Counted from the stretch's first letter, positions 47,190 through 59,019 are shown. The stretch is DNA of 64,000 bases from Isoetes taiwanensis (GCA_021234155.1 JAJEKV010000016.1:20400441-20464440), one strand, 5' to 3'. Notes: a model not told the origin generated them from the sequence alone. A program made the numbers and translations.

Positions 47190-48482
47190 TCACAAGTCAT
47201 TCTCCGCTAAATGCTTTATCACAACCCCGCGGAGGTTATTCTTCGCTATATGCTTTACTTCATTGAAGAAAATTTTTCCTCTATCAAGCCAAGGAGGAAC
47301 TCCACGCTGGACGTACTTATCCACGCTGGACGTACTTATCAAACTTGCAAGCTCGCCAGGAGTATCTTCTGGCAATAATAGCTCCTCCGTCCATGTTTGA
47401 CGTAACTTTCCTGCCAAAATTTCTTTACAAACCAAACCAAAGCTGTAAACATCCACCTTTCTTGAATATTTGGTGCCTTCTTCCATTTCTGGTGCCATGT
47501 AGAACAGAGTACCCCTGAGTGTATTGATCATTGCACTTTCAAAACTGCCTTTAGAAACACCGAAATCAGTAACCTTGATAAGTGGACTTTGTCCATTTCT
47601 AAACGTCACCAACACATTACCGGGTTTAAGGTCCCGATGCACCACATTATTTTTATGCAAATACATCATTCCCTGGGCTATTTGATGGATTATGTCAACT
47701 GAGTGAAACAGAGGTCGTGGTACTGTTATTATGTCTTTCAAATCCGTGTCCATTAGCTCTAAAACAAGCTTGTCCTTAGTATAACCAAACATCTGAACGA
47801 CATGGGGACTAAGACGACTAGAACCAGCATCCAACAGTTTCTGGAAAACTTCCAATTCATCGGCAAAGTAATCATCAAAGAAAAATTCTTTTACTGCTAC
47901 GGGTACATCACGCCACTTTCCAAAGGTGATCTTTCCAAAACTACCACAACCTCTTGGCTGTTCCTCTAAATACAATTCATTCTCTTCAATCTCCGAGTAC
48001 GACCGTATTTCTAGGATACTTAGGACGGATCTTGAATGCCCAGGTTGAGACTTGAGGATTCCTATGAAAGTATCCTTGTCTTGTGAACTTGCCCATTCAA
48101 GTTCAATTCCAAAATAATTATCCTCAGCAAAAATATTCATATGACAAATAACCTTTTCAATCATGCCTATATAGAGTATTGCATCCGTAATGATCTCTCT
48201 AAACTGACCTGTGCTACCCAAAAAAACAAAGGCATCCTTTCCATTGCAAAGATTGATGAGTTGCAGGCCTCTTGTCAAAACTGTAGACAGCTCTTCCGCC
48301 ACTCTGCCCAGACCATAATCTTCTTCTTTTCCACCACATAGATAAGTCCATAAATCCACATATTCTGGGATGCGAGCTGCCATTAAACTTAACCTAGAAC
48401 ATTGTTCCATGTTTATCGTTCCCGGATCTTTCATCGTCACAGCTTCAACGATCTCCTTGGATAAAGTAATCAATCGTTCCAT
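47190..48482 (-). CDS. MLKL-like/TKL-type protein kinase, 430 residues
   Basis: Serine/threonine-type protein kinase with an N-terminal helical region (about 1-160) like those before the kinase domain in plant MLKL-like proteins, then a kinase domain from about 172. Visible motifs are GCGSFG (178-183), VAVK with ATP-binding Lys198, catalytic HRDLKPGN (282-289), DFG (306-308) and APE (330-332). The helix after DVYSFG is present. The usual final lobe (CW ... RP) is missing. Translation after residue 380 enters a 19-bp tandem duplication (47302-47339) and reads a non-kinase tail. The start ATG has a reasonable context (ACCAATGG), and a likely 5' UTR intron lies upstream. All catalytic residues are kept, so it may still be active, or be a recently truncated paralogue. 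Confidence 0.8.
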   Translation of the reverse strand: MERLITLSKEIVEAVTMKDPGTINMEQCSRLSLMAARIPEYVDLWTYLCGGKEEDYGLGRVAEELSTVLTRGLQLINLCNGKDAFVFLGSTGQFREIITDAILYIGMIEKVICHMNIFAEDNYFGIELEWASSQDKDTFIGILKSQPGHSRSVLSILEIRSYSEIEENELYLEEQPRGCGSFGKITFGKWRDVPVAVKEFFFDDYFADELEVFQKLLDAGSSRLSPHVVQMFGYTKDKLVLELMDTDLKDIITVPRPLFHSVDIIHQIAQGMMYLHKNNVVHRDLKPGNVLVTFRNGQSPLIKVTDFGVSKGSFESAMINTLRGTLFYMAPEMEEGTKYSRKVDVYSFGLVCKEILAGKLRQTWTEELLLPEDTPGELASLISTSSVDKYVQRGVPPWLDRGKIFFNEVKHIAKNNLRGVVIKHLAENDL

Positions 48483-48499
48483 TGGTACTTAGATATTTT

Positions 48500-48632
48500 C
48501 TGCAAAGTAAAATCCAAGGCAAAACAAAATTAAGAAGAAGCCTAAGAAATCTTTTATAACCTGAGCACTGATTCAAATGATTCCCTTGATTACTTCTTAG
48601 CAAGCAAGAAGGTCGAGTAAAAGAAGGATTAC
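48500..48632 (-). other. Likely 5' UTR intron of the kinase gene
   Basis: On the minus strand a donor (TTGAG/GTAATC) at 48632 and an acceptor (TTACTTTGCAG/AAAATATC) at 48500 bound a 133-bp AT-rich intron. It ends 17 bases before the kinase ATG. Upstream exon sequence would run into 48633-48960. Confidence 0.5.
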
Positions 48633-50454
48633 CTCAATTATCCCTGTAGATCGGAAGCTTTGTAGATTAGGGCAACGGCACTTGGGAGCAAAATCTTAAC
48701 TGCGGCTTCCTTCTGTGACCTAAGATAGGCGATGATTCCACTCACGGCATTCATGTCAGCGGCAATTCGTTCAAGAATTTTAGAAAATCAAACTTGGCGA
48801 AAATCTACGGCATCTGCTCTCTCCTTGGCAGGAATCCAGCCCACGGCAATTATCATAATCTCAAAGTTACGGTGGTGCTCCCCTGATCTCAAAGTTTTGA
48901 GGGCAGCGTTTTGCTAAATGCTAACTGCGGTAGTGGAATCATCGTCCAAGCTTCAAATCTGTCCATCAAAGGATTGGTGTTCAGTTGATTGACGCCCATT
49001 GCCAGTGGAATCTTAGCCTAAGTACTTAGAAGCTTCCAGGAAACTGCAAACCGGCTTCGAGGAAATCAGAAAAAACTAGGCTTCGACCCAACCACGTGAA
49101 GTGGACATAAAAAAGCCCAATTGCCTAAAGCGGAGTCCACGTCGTTGGTGACGTTACAAATTTTTGGCTAGTTGGCATCTTCCAGTTGGCTTAAGGTTTG
49201 TCCTAGACGGCGCAGACGTGGCCAATAGTGGCGTTTGCCATCCCTGACTTTTGCAGAGGAATGACCTATTCTCGGCAATGGCAGGAGGAACAGCTTCACG
49301 ATTATGGCTGTTTTGCCTTTCTGCACCTCCCAAAATCATGGTTCCATGGTTTTATCAAATTTGTTCGAGGATTTAAGCCCCAATACAATGGTTGAGGGTT
49401 TTTCTGCATCTTCCCTCCAATTTCGAATGAGGTCCTCCAGTTTTGAATGACCCTCATGCATTTGTGGTGCCTATTTGACATGATCTAGGTAGCAAATTCT
49501 CATTATCATTGACATGGCCAGCTCTGGACCTTTGATGGTTTGCTTCTTTGCTTGCAATACAAATATAAATAGAGTTCAGAGCCCTTTGAAAATTCGTGCT
49601 TCCTTTACATCCTTTTTGCGGCATCTTTCTTCGGTCTCCATCTTCATTTTTTTGCTGCATTAGAATCAGACTTTTGGTCTAATTTAATTTCTTCAAGCAT
49701 ATATTTGAAGTTATATTTCTTGGTTGCTTTTGCAGCTGATTTTTTTTTGGGTTGCCCCAGGGAGGCAAACCCTGGTTCATGTGGGTTTGTGGCGTATTCC
49801 AAGTATATGCCCGAAATATGCCAAATAACTGCTACGAACCCATTATTAGCTATAACCTGCCGGTCACTTCTGTTGGTGGGTAGCCACTCTCGAAACCGGC
49901 TAACCGGAGAGGTCTCCACTTGGGCGGATGGTGAGTATTGTGGTGGTTTCTTGATCGGATGCCTTGCCCTTAGTGTAGCCGCCTTCGATTCAGAGCAGGT
50001 TTTTAAACATGCCAAGGGCAAGAGCGAAAAAATGTAGGGCAGCAAGGCCGCTGAAATGTTGGCGACGCTAGAGAACAGGGTGTTGACGCAAAAAAATGAG
50101 TCGAAGAAGCAGTTGAAGGTGCTGGGATGCCGGTAAATCTTGGGGAGATTGGGCCCGTGAAAAGGTTACTAATCTCGGTGAAGCTGCCACGACAAAGTAA
50201 GTTGTTATTTCTTATACGCATTTGTGTTGCTATAATCTTTTTATGGATTATGCATTTCAGTCAATGGGTTGTCAATTAGAGTTTTATCGTGGATTATGCA
50301 TTTCTGTTAGTGGTTCTGTGACTGTAATTTTCTTTTGCTTTGTGATGTCTCGTCTTCAACTTTATTATTCCTGGTGATAAAAATAATGACAGTTTAACAT
50401 TTTTGTCTCTGGTGATAAAGGAATGGTAGGATGATAGTTTACCGTTTTTGTCTC
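48633..50454. other. Kinase 5' flank and spacer
   Basis: The first few hundred bases are the probable kinase leader and promoter. The frame 49705-50037 (plus) and its antisense 49644-50045 have no recognised motif. A decayed N-terminal part of the hAT transposase to the right could lie at 49950-50200, but this is not supported by a motif. Confidence 0.35.
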
Positions 50455-51310
50455 TGGTGAGAAAGGAATGGTTCAGAAAGGGCGTCGTCTTGTAAAATTC
50501 ATCACAAAGAAGCCGGCAATTTATGCTATTTACAAGTCATTGCGTCAGAAGGCCCTAGCACTCATGAACCCTGGGCAAACACGATTTGGTTCCAATTACA
50601 TCTGTCTAGAAAGAGTTATTAGGTGTCGTGATTAAATTATTTCGACCTTCAATCATACAGAGTTCTTTGAATGGGAGAGGAGGCAGAAAGGGAAAAATGC
50701 CTCCAAACACCGACAATAAGCCGCTGCCCTTCAAGAAATGCTTGGGCGGGAGCGTTTTGGAAAGGCATAAAGAATGTTGTGAGGTGCATGCAACCTGTTT
50801 GTCATGCCATCAAAACCCTTGATTCTTAAGGCAAGCACTGGAAAGGTCTGGAGATGTTGGCACTCAATTCAACCCTTCCTAGAACGTGATGGTCCCAATG
50901 CGCCCTTTGACAATGCTACGCGCGCAGCACTGCTCAGAGACTTCATTGAACAATCGAAGAAGTCGTACAATGATTTTCATGGCGCCGCACATGCCTTAGA
51001 CCCGCACAACCATGATATGGACCAACATACAGATAAGGAAATTATGGGTTCGTTGAAAAAAGTTGCAAAATTGTATTATCCTAATAGCTCGGACTACAAG
51101 ATTTTCATTGTCGAGTTAACTCGAGTACCAAAACCTGAGTGGAAGGTGGGCAGACGGAGAGCTTCACGATGCGCTGGAGAGTCATAAGAAGAAGCCCAAT
51201 ATGGAATTCTATGCATGGTGGCAAGCCCACGGGCAAGTTACTGATCGCTTGCAGGCAATGGCAATGATATCTTCTAGAACTCTAATGGGAGTATCGTCTA
51301 GAACCCTAGG
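50455..51310 (+). pseudogene. hAT-type transposase fragment
   Basis: Frames interrupted by stops read KGRRLVKFITKKPAIYAIYK and then NPGQTRFGSNYICLERVI (50468-50633). This is the hAT core signature (K-x-x-x-x-I ... L-x-PG-x-TRF-x-x-x-I/F-x-x-L-ER). The next parts (50628-51187) include APFDNATRAALLRDFI and HALDPHNHDMDQHTDKEIMG, the family's A-x-x-LDP region. Near 51190-51260 NMEFYAWWQAHG matches the conserved WW-x-x-x-G of the dimerisation region. A short internal stop and frame changes show inactivity. It lies 2.5 kb left of, and outside, the hAT element at 53857-60474. Confidence 0.75.
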
Positions 51311-51510
51311 TTGATGAAGGCCATCCTAGTCAGTTTCTAGCTCAAACCTAAGAAAACAATTCATCAGTAAAATTTTACGGACTTGAGTCCGACCCATCGA
51401 CTTTTCCAAAGCACTATAACATGAAAAGGATGCTAATCATAGGACATGATAAAAGTAAAGGAGATGAACAAGAGAACATGAAAGAAGAAGGAGAATGAGA
51501 AAATCATATC

Positions 51511-51973
51511 TTACAGTATTTGCTGCCTAGCAAGTAAGATTGATGCTGCTTTTGCACTGCTATCAAGTGGCTTTGGTATGCCAACTTGATTAGTATCACT
51601 AACTTGGATAGCATCTTCAATGGCTTGCTTTTCTATAACATTTGTGTTTTGAGGATCTTCATCTTCAATTTCGGTACTCCCCTTCTTTATAAAGTTTACA
51701 ACATCATATAAAAACTTATCACAAAATACTTTCTCGGACTCCCCAGCTACGATAGAGATAGCTTTATAACCAGAGCATAGCTGCTTGGGCCAGTGTACCA
51801 TGAAGGTACCACTCACATATCATAGTTTGTTTCTCACAAAAAGAGTTTATAAAATATTTTACCACTTGAGCCCTCAACGACACTACGTTCACTAACCCTC
51901 CATTCATACCCACATCAAGTGGCAAATTAGCTTCATTCTGACTACGAACTTTGAATCTCCCAGGTTTATGCAC
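51511..51973 (-). pseudogene. Two overlapping frames of one decayed coding stretch, family unknown
   Basis: Right-to-left, 51973-51764 (HKPGRFKVRSQNEANLPLDV) is followed in a shifted frame by 51816-51511 (GTFMVHWPKQLCSGYKAISI, VAGESEKVFCDKFLYDVVNF). The overlap suggests a single frameshift. Probably transposon-derived, but no family could be named. Confidence 0.35.
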
Positions 51974-52528
51974 AAAAGGAGAATTGTGATGAAGAGCTAC
52001 GTGTAGAAAAGCATGTTATGAAAGCATTGAACAATGTTCATCCACTACCTCACTCAAGTGCAGGTGAATTAGAGAATAGACGTATAAATCTTGAACTTAT
52101 TTGGGGAACTACTACGTATCACATAGATGATTCCTTCACGGATTCTAGATGTATATACACAATTTCGGAAGGTGAACATAGAGAATTTGCTATAATGTTT
52201 GTATTGCAATTCAATTTCTAGAAACATCTGCACAAAGGGTATATGAGGAAGTACCAATGTGAAGGGGTATGCTAGTGATGGTCATTAAATAATCGCAGAG
52301 GCCCCCTTTTTTTAGAAATATATTTTTTTTGTTCCCAATCAAGCTCCATTTTCTTGTTGATTGTAAAATACACTTCCATAAGATCTTTTCCAAGGTAACA
52401 CTGTTTGGATTGCAGTCCACATACTCCAGGTTTTGAAATCATAACTATAAGAAGATAAGAGATATAAGAGATACCACTGGAAGCTATATCTGATTTTGAT
52501 ATCAGATGATGTTCGTATATTGCATTCA

Positions 52529-52668
52529 CAATGAGCTGATGAATATGTAGCATTATAACATGGGTTTTTTTTTGTGATTTTATACGCTTTTTGACATGGT
52601 TTTCATATGATTTCACGGGCGTATTCACGTGGACGTACTAAACGGTATTTCTAGAGTGCACCAATTTG
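52529..52668 (+). repeat. Dispersed repeat, copy 1
   Basis: Phrases GAATATGTAGCATTATAACA and TTTCTAGAGTGCACC match, in order and spacing, GAATATGTAGCATAATAACA and CTTCTAGAGTGCGC at 54101-54232. Copy 2 lies inside the hAT element. Confidence 0.6.
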
Positions 52669-53004
52669 TTAGCCATTGATTTTAAAGAAGAGGGAAAATC
52701 GTGTGGTTATGGGGGCTTTTATTGTTTGCATGTTTTTTTAGTTTAGGTTTCAAATATTAGGTTAATACTGAAAAAGCAAAAAAAAACCAGGGGGGACATG
52801 CAACGATCGCGCATTGGAACTCTAGGTTTTCATGAGCCCCATCGGACCATAACCATTCTCGGCGGAGGATTGGGCGTTCCAGCCTTATCCGACTGTTTTT
52901 CTTTTATTAACATACCCTGCTTCGCACTAATCATGCCGTAATTGGGTTCGAGCAGAATTTTTTTCGAACAGGATACGATTTTATTCTGGTTTAATCTGCA
53001 AAAC

Positions 53005-53600
53005 ATGCCTTCCGGACTTCGCAAACGAAAAGCTGCAAAGAAAAGGAAGGACAACGGGCATATGAACATCGATACTCAATGGCTCAGGTTTTATTTCTAT
53101 GCATCTATTTTGTCGTTGCCGTAGTTGATCATATGGGGTTCTGATCCTGGGGTTTTCAGATAAAGATTCTGTGGACGGATCCTTTGAGCACCATGAGAGT
53201 TATTTGGCAAGCCCTAGGACGCCGGATAAGAAAGAAGCCTAGGTCCTTGTCTCATGAGGATGCAGAAGCTGTTGTAGTGGTGGAAGAAGATTGGGAGGAT
53301 AGTTCAGAAGATATGTCTATTTCTGAAAGAAAAGGGTTGGCAGATAGTGGATTTGAGTTAGAATCCAGCGCAGACTCTTCAAGCTTAAGCAGCAGCTCTG
53401 CTCCATCGCCTAATTCAGATGCTGGACATATTCAGGAGGCCAAAGTTGAGGAAGCAGCGATTACCTCTGCCGATTTTTCTGAGCATAGATCTCAAGAAAA
53501 GGAACAGAACATAGACATTACCACTGTTGATTTGCAAAAAAGGCTGAGCTTGGTTTGGAGCATCATATTTTTATTAAGATTTGAAAGCTGGACATGATGC
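53005..53600 (+). pseudogene. Plant MPSG-KRKAAKK-type protein gene, frame-disturbed
   Basis: The frame starts MPSGLRKRKAAKKRKDNGH, matching the conserved N-terminus of a plant family of unknown function (MPSGAKKRKAAKKKK). A donor-like CAG/GTTTTA at 53088 and an acceptor TTTTCAG at 53159 suggest a 72-bp intron. After it, one frame gives FEHHESYLASPRTPDKKEA then a stop, and another gives EDAEAVVVVEEDWEDSSEDM and a Ser-rich tract (ESSADSSSLSSSSAPSPNSD). This is the acidic, Ser-rich profile of the family. A frameshift near 53250 and an unfavourable exon 1-2 phase argue for a broken copy. The hAT element inserts about 250 bp further on. Confidence 0.55.
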
Positions 53601-53856
53601 TGCATATCTTTTCCCTCTTTCTCGAATTGACGCAGCCTCGTTTCCTAACATGAGCAATAAAAAATGGCAGTGTTGGCACTTCTATCTATTGCAACAGGTA
53701 ATACCATGGGGTTTCAAGCTTGTCATTTATGTATAAGCAGGCTTACACAAATGGTTGAGTTAGTGGTTAGAAGGAGCAATGATGTTTCAGATCTTGCTGG
53801 CTTTTTCATTTGCTGAAATGGCAGTGTTAGTTATTGCAACAGGTAATACCATGGGG
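53601..53856 (+). repeat. Tandem unit containing an empty-site-like copy of the hAT target
   Basis: GCAACAGGTAATACCATGGGG occurs at 53691 followed by TTTCAAGCTTGTCATTTATG, and again at 53836 followed directly by the hAT element. The sequence right of the element (60475 onward) continues CCATGGGGTTTCAAGCTTCTC. So 53691-53740 is a paralogue of the uninterrupted target. Confidence 0.8.
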
Positions 53857-54100
53857 CAGGGTTGCCCTTAAGGGGCGAATTTTAGCCCAATGGCTATATT
53901 GTGAACATTTTAAAAAATGTAATACGAAACCCAAGTAGGGTACTATTGAAAATATTTTTTGATATGGTCGCCATTTTTTCGACCATTTTTCCTCCCGCCA
54001 TTCTTGAATTAGCCTCGGGTTCTCGGGCTCAAATCTAGTGGTTCGCCTCCATTTCTACGAATCGGAGAGCCCTAACTTATGGATTCGCCGCTTATCACTG

Positions 54101-54232
54101 TTTGAATATGTAGCATAATAACAGGGGGTTACTTTTGTATTTTTGTACATTTTTTCCTATGGTTTTGCTAAGATTTGATCGCCGTATTTTGAAGACGTAC
54201 TAATGCGTACTTCTAGAGTGCGCATATGCTCA
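54101..54232 (+). repeat. Dispersed repeat, copy 2
   Basis: Diverged copy of 52529-52668 in the same orientation, lying about 240 bp inside the left end of the hAT element. Confidence 0.6.
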
Positions 54233-54394
54233 CATTAATCTTTATGACATTTTTTAATGGTTACACCTATGATTTTTGAGGATATCTCCAATCGAAGCAT
54301 GCAAGGCTCGATGAAGGATACTTTAGGGTTAATCGAAGAAGGATACTTTAGGGTAGCGTTAATCGAAGAGTAGTAAAGGAATGAAAAAATCAGT

Positions 54395-54780
54395 TTGCAC
54401 TTCAGACGAGTTCTTTGGCATTCGGCCTCACACCGCATCTATCTAGAGGCGTCAAGTCGACCCGGACACATCTATGCAAAGGCGTCAAGTCCGACCAAAC
54501 ACATTCAAGCTCTCATGTTACAAAGTGGATTTGCTATTCTAGAACCATCGATGCGGTCTTTGCTCAAAATGATTGCTTGAAGCAATGTCGGCGTGAAACG
54601 GAAATCCGCACCAACATGGGTCGCTATTCGTTGTGTCAAGTTTGTGCCAAAGGAGACAGATCCACGAGCTTTGAGGTGTGCACATCGGCGGGTACATCTT
54701 TGTTGCTATTTGAAGGCATGCTCAACTTCCGATTTTGCCTTTTATGCAAGGATAAATCGTGAGCAAGTTATGTAAGTGGC
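54395..54780 (+). other. Overlapping open frames inside the hAT element, function unknown
   Basis: Frames 54415-54762 (ETEIRTNMGRYSLCQVCAKG) and 54593-54775 both run open. The former has a CxxC ... CLLCKDK arrangement that could be a degenerate zinc-binding stretch. No family is recognised. Splice-like sites near 54770 (ATG/GTAAGT-like TATGTAAGT) hint at an exon end. Confidence 0.25.
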
Positions 54781-55360
54781 TTAAAAGTTTAATTTGTAGG
54801 CCGTGAAGCTTATCGGTCGGAGAGAGCTTACATCCCTTGCTAAGGCGGTTTTGGTGAGTATAGCTTCTTATTTCTAGTATTATTCATTTAGTTTCTAAGT
54901 TTATCCAAAGTGATGGATATAACGGATCACATCGTCTTTTATATTGTAGGAAGTATGGGAGGAAAACTTGAGTCAGTGATAAGCCTTCAAGTTCTTGAAA
55001 TTGCCGAGAAGTTCACACATGTGGTCTGCGGTTATGCCGCGCCACGCACTATGTGAAACTTGATTGTGTTCTTGCAATATTCCGCGAGTTTTTACGGTCG
55101 CGATCGACCATTGACCTCACGGAATGCATTTGTTCCAATCTTTAATAACCTCTTGACCCGTCATGGAGCCACATTGATGGGTAGGAGAATGATCGCTTCT
55201 TGAAGCAAATAGCTTTCCATCTTTTGCGGCTTTGCGTTTTTCGCGAATGAATCTATCAGAAAGCAGGTTGTCATTGATTCTTGTCCGAGTAAGCATTACA
55301 TCTTCCAAAGTACAGGTTTTCATAGGATAATGACTAAATATTCATGTTTTTTTTCATGCG

Positions 55361-56300
55361 TTGTTCTTTCTATCACTTCCACGCCCGCGGCAAGATTATC
55401 GTTATGCAACAATCTCGATTACTATGCTTCCTCACGGAGAAAGCTCTCTTCTGAATCTTGAGCAGCGGATGATAGTAGTTAAAAATGCATTACGATTGTG
55501 CATACAAGAATTTACTGTCTTGTTCAAAGGCTTGCATTATCGATGTCCAAAACTTGATGCATTACAACAATTAGCAAAAGCGATGAGATCTTGCGCCACA
55601 AAAACTAAACTCATAGGTTGCACAATTGTTATTGGTATTTGTTATGGTATGGATACACTGGGTAATTTATGTCTTGATTATGGCGATCATCTTTGAGCAA
55701 TGGATAGATTATCTTAATGAGGTGAGCGTGAATGCAGTAGAGTCGCGGAGGTCTGCAGCAAAACTGACACACTTGAAGGAATTTCAGCTGGCTCATTTAA
55801 TTTCAGCTGGCTCATTTAATGGAGGTTGAAATTATTTTTGCAAATGATTCACTTGGTGTCGAGATGAATATATGTCTTTCCTTGACCACCTTCCGAGAGA
55901 TGCGGTGAAAGAAGGGTCGTAGGAGGGGAAAGTTCTATGAACTTCCTATTAGCATCATAGATGTTGCGTCTAACAATAAAAGTTGCATTGTAGAAGATGT
56001 GTATCCGGAGAAAGAACCATTTTCAATAGATGAAAGCATGGGCTATGCGGGTACGTGCCTATCACGGAGTGATATAGCAAGTATATGAATTCATTGAAGA
56101 ATTTCGGAGAAGCCTTGAAATATAGGAGAAAATTCAAGATGGAAGAGGTGAAAATTGATGATCTAAAATCTCATGTCGGGAAGAAATTTTGCCTAAGGAA
56201 CTTGACTTTTGACAAGAATTTAAGGGCCCGACGAGTCAGTAGTCCGGCTTGCATCGCGGTTGCTAAGGCATGCTTCACGGTAAAAGTATACTGAAAGACG
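55361..56300 (+). pseudogene. Unrecognised coding remnants inside the hAT element
   Basis: 55361-55696 reads NLEQRMIVVKNALRLCIQEF and KGLHYRCPKLDALQQLAKAM. A shifted frame to 55829 reads EQWIDYLNEVSVNAVESRRS. 56085-56294 reads NSLKNFGEALKYRRKFKMEE and VKIDDLKSHVGKKFCLRNLT. The pieces look like a helical protein in decay. They show no transposase motif and may be cargo. Confidence 0.3.
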
Positions 56301-58016
56301 CCACTTTGCATATCTTACGAGTTCGTTTGCCTCAAGGCCACAAAGGGTGTGGCTAACTTAAACCGGGACTTTAGTATGTCCGACCTATAAATAAGGCATG
56401 CAAAAAATCAATGGTACGGAAATATATTGTATTGGGAGAAGTAATGAAATGCTTTATTACAACCCTTTCTCATTTCCATGGTCAGCAAATTTGTTGAATT
56501 TTATCCTTCGATTCCTAATAATGGTTTTGTTAGTGTACGTGCATTTCATATGCACCGCTTTTGTATCTTTTGTGTGTAGTGGCTTGCTTGAGTCCGATTC
56601 TGCGGGGGCATGAGGTTGCCGAGGAGGCTATGTAATCAATTTCTTTAAAAAAGGTATGATAAATATTTTAAATCGATATTTAGGCCAAAAGAATTTATGT
56701 AACAATTCAACCTATCGACTAAATGCTATCCTTTGTGGAGGGGAATTCCACAAAAGTCAGAGGTCTGGGCTTGCCATGTAAGCTAAATTACTTTCAAAAG
56801 TATGCATGTAAGTCTCTACATTTCAGCTATTTAATTAGTTGCAGGTGGAAAAATGAGATGTTATATTATCATGTTGCTATGTTTGGTTGTGAAGGAGGTT
56901 GCTAGTTGGGAGAGCTTTTCTAAGAACTTGCTCTGAGGACTAGGTTGCATATTTATTATGTTACTGACAAGAGCGAAGCATTTGATAATAAGAAATTGTA
57001 ACATGGGTTACCATTTGTCTATTATCTATCATTGTATTATGTCACACTTAATATTAGGGCTTGGATTCTTTAGTGCCCTTCCATCCATCATTAGAGTATT
57101 AGGTAATGTCTATATCGACACCCCTACACCATCCTTAAGGCCAGAAAGGCCAAAATTTTTTTTTGTTAACACAAACCATTAACACAAAACTACTATTAAC
57201 ATTATTAACACAAACCATTGCATTTGACACATTTAAATTAAAATCCCCTTAAACCCCTTTGGTTTGGGTGCATATTCACAGGGGGGTTATTAGGGCAACG
57301 AGAGCCCCAAAAATTTACAATACATGTACAAAATTAACACCATTATGTACATTCTCTCAAACCTTATAGTATTTTGCAAACCTTAATATCACGATTATAC
57401 AAAAATTTGTACATGCATACCCCACAAGCGAGGATCGCTATGCGGTCCGGATCTTGGAATAAAGGGCAAATATGCCCATCAAATGACTCGTTGCGGGTAT
57501 TATCATTGGGGAGGTTTTACTCTGGATGCAAGCCATTTAAGACATTTACTCGAATCCATCTCCAATCTAGTTAGCTCTTACGGATTTGGTGGAAAATGGT
57601 GGTGGGAAGGTATTTGTTTTTGTTGGTCGGCGATGCTTATGCCACAGCGTATTGATTTCATTATTTGAACATTTGTCTTATTTTATTCCACTCAAATCTA
57701 TCTCAAAAAGGAAAGACCAATTGAAAAATGCGACAACATTAGGATGGAGTGATGGATTCGGTAAGAAACGACATTGTTTGATGGCAAGAGCATTACCTCA
57801 AAGATGTCAAGCCGGCGACGGGGAACTAAACCGGTTGTTTCTCGAAAGAGGAGCTCTGCCTTAGCCTTTACAAAAGACTTCACAAAGGGATTCTTTAAGC
57901 TTGAAACAAAATCGACATGCTTTCGGAGTAAATCAAGGATCTGCTTTTTCCTTGGTTCAAAGTCTTTCTCTCATGATGCAATTCCATTGAGCGTCACATT
58001 TATTTTCTAGAATCGT

Positions 58017-58571
58017 ATGCCCTCACGTGTTTCTATTATAGGTTAAGCTTTACGCTTAATTTGCCTTTGGATTTGCATTTTGTTATCTAAATATGGATCT
58101 AATATCTTTGTAAGCTTTTGTGTTTTGTCATTTGAGACTGGTAAAGGGAGTTTAAGATAAATATTTAAGCATTGAAGCGGTTTCATTTTTGCGGGGAATA
58201 GGGCATTAGAGTGTCCTGTGCATCGAGTGGCATCATCAAATTTACCAATGCGGTATCTTGCGGTGATAGCTAAATCGGTGGTATCGTATGTTTATTCCGC
58301 TACAATTCAACTTGGTTTATCTAGAATCTATATGCCAACTATGTCTCTATTCTAGATTAAACTTTACGCTTATTTTGCATTGATCTCGGGGCAATTGCAT
58401 TTTTATTTTGAGATCTGAATATGCCATCCATTATTCTTGGCTTTATAAGCTTTTGTGTTTTGTCAATTGAGACTGGCAAAGGGAGTTTAAGATAAATATT
58501 TAAGCATTGAACCAGTTTCATTTTTGCAGGAATAGGGCATTAGAGTGTCCTTGTGCATCCGTGGCATCATG
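58017..58571 (+). repeat. Tandem duplication of a roughly 220-240-bp segment
   Basis: The block around 58110-58231 (TAAGCTTTTGTGTTTTGTCA ... GCATTAGAGTGTCC) recurs at 58447-58571 with small changes. Flanking parts at 58017 and 58320 also correspond. Non-coding. Confidence 0.75.
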
Positions 58572-58845
58572 ACAAGAACCAAGTATCAAGTTTGAAGCGG
58601 CTCTTTCTCAAATGGATCTTTCTTGATCAGAAGTCTTCAATCTCCACAGGTCTCGGCCTAAGGAAAACAAAATCATTTCAAGCTCATGCAGTGCGTATAA
58701 ATTGTACAAATTGAAGATTGTCTTTGCTTAATCTTAGAAACCTTCTCATAAGCCAAGTGTTTGCTTGAACTAAGACTTGATTTTGGAGAGATGAAAATGG
58801 ATTTTACAAGTTGTGCCAAGCCTAATGTGTTTTGGGGCCTAATGT

Positions 58846-59000
58846 GTTTTGCCTGCACAGTCTTTGTCAGCATTTTGCTATGTTCTTGAAGAAGTCTGGC
58901 AGATTTAGGTGGATTCACGTTGTTTTGTTTTGCACGCGATCTTTGTCGACATTTTGCCATGTTCTTGAAGAAGTCCGCGATTTGGGTGGATTCCGTTATC
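58846..59000 (-). repeat. Tandem duplication of a 75-85-bp segment
   Basis: Plus-strand phrases CATTTTGCTATGTTCTTGAA (58870) and CATTTTGCCATGTTCTTGAA (58951), each followed by GAAGTC and later GGTGGATTC, mark two copies. On the minus strand both would encode a short helical peptide (FKNMAKC.. / QEHSKML..), so this may be a duplicated exon segment next to the ankyrin remnant. Confidence 0.65.
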
Positions 59001-59019
59001 CACCGGCGGCTTAACCCAT

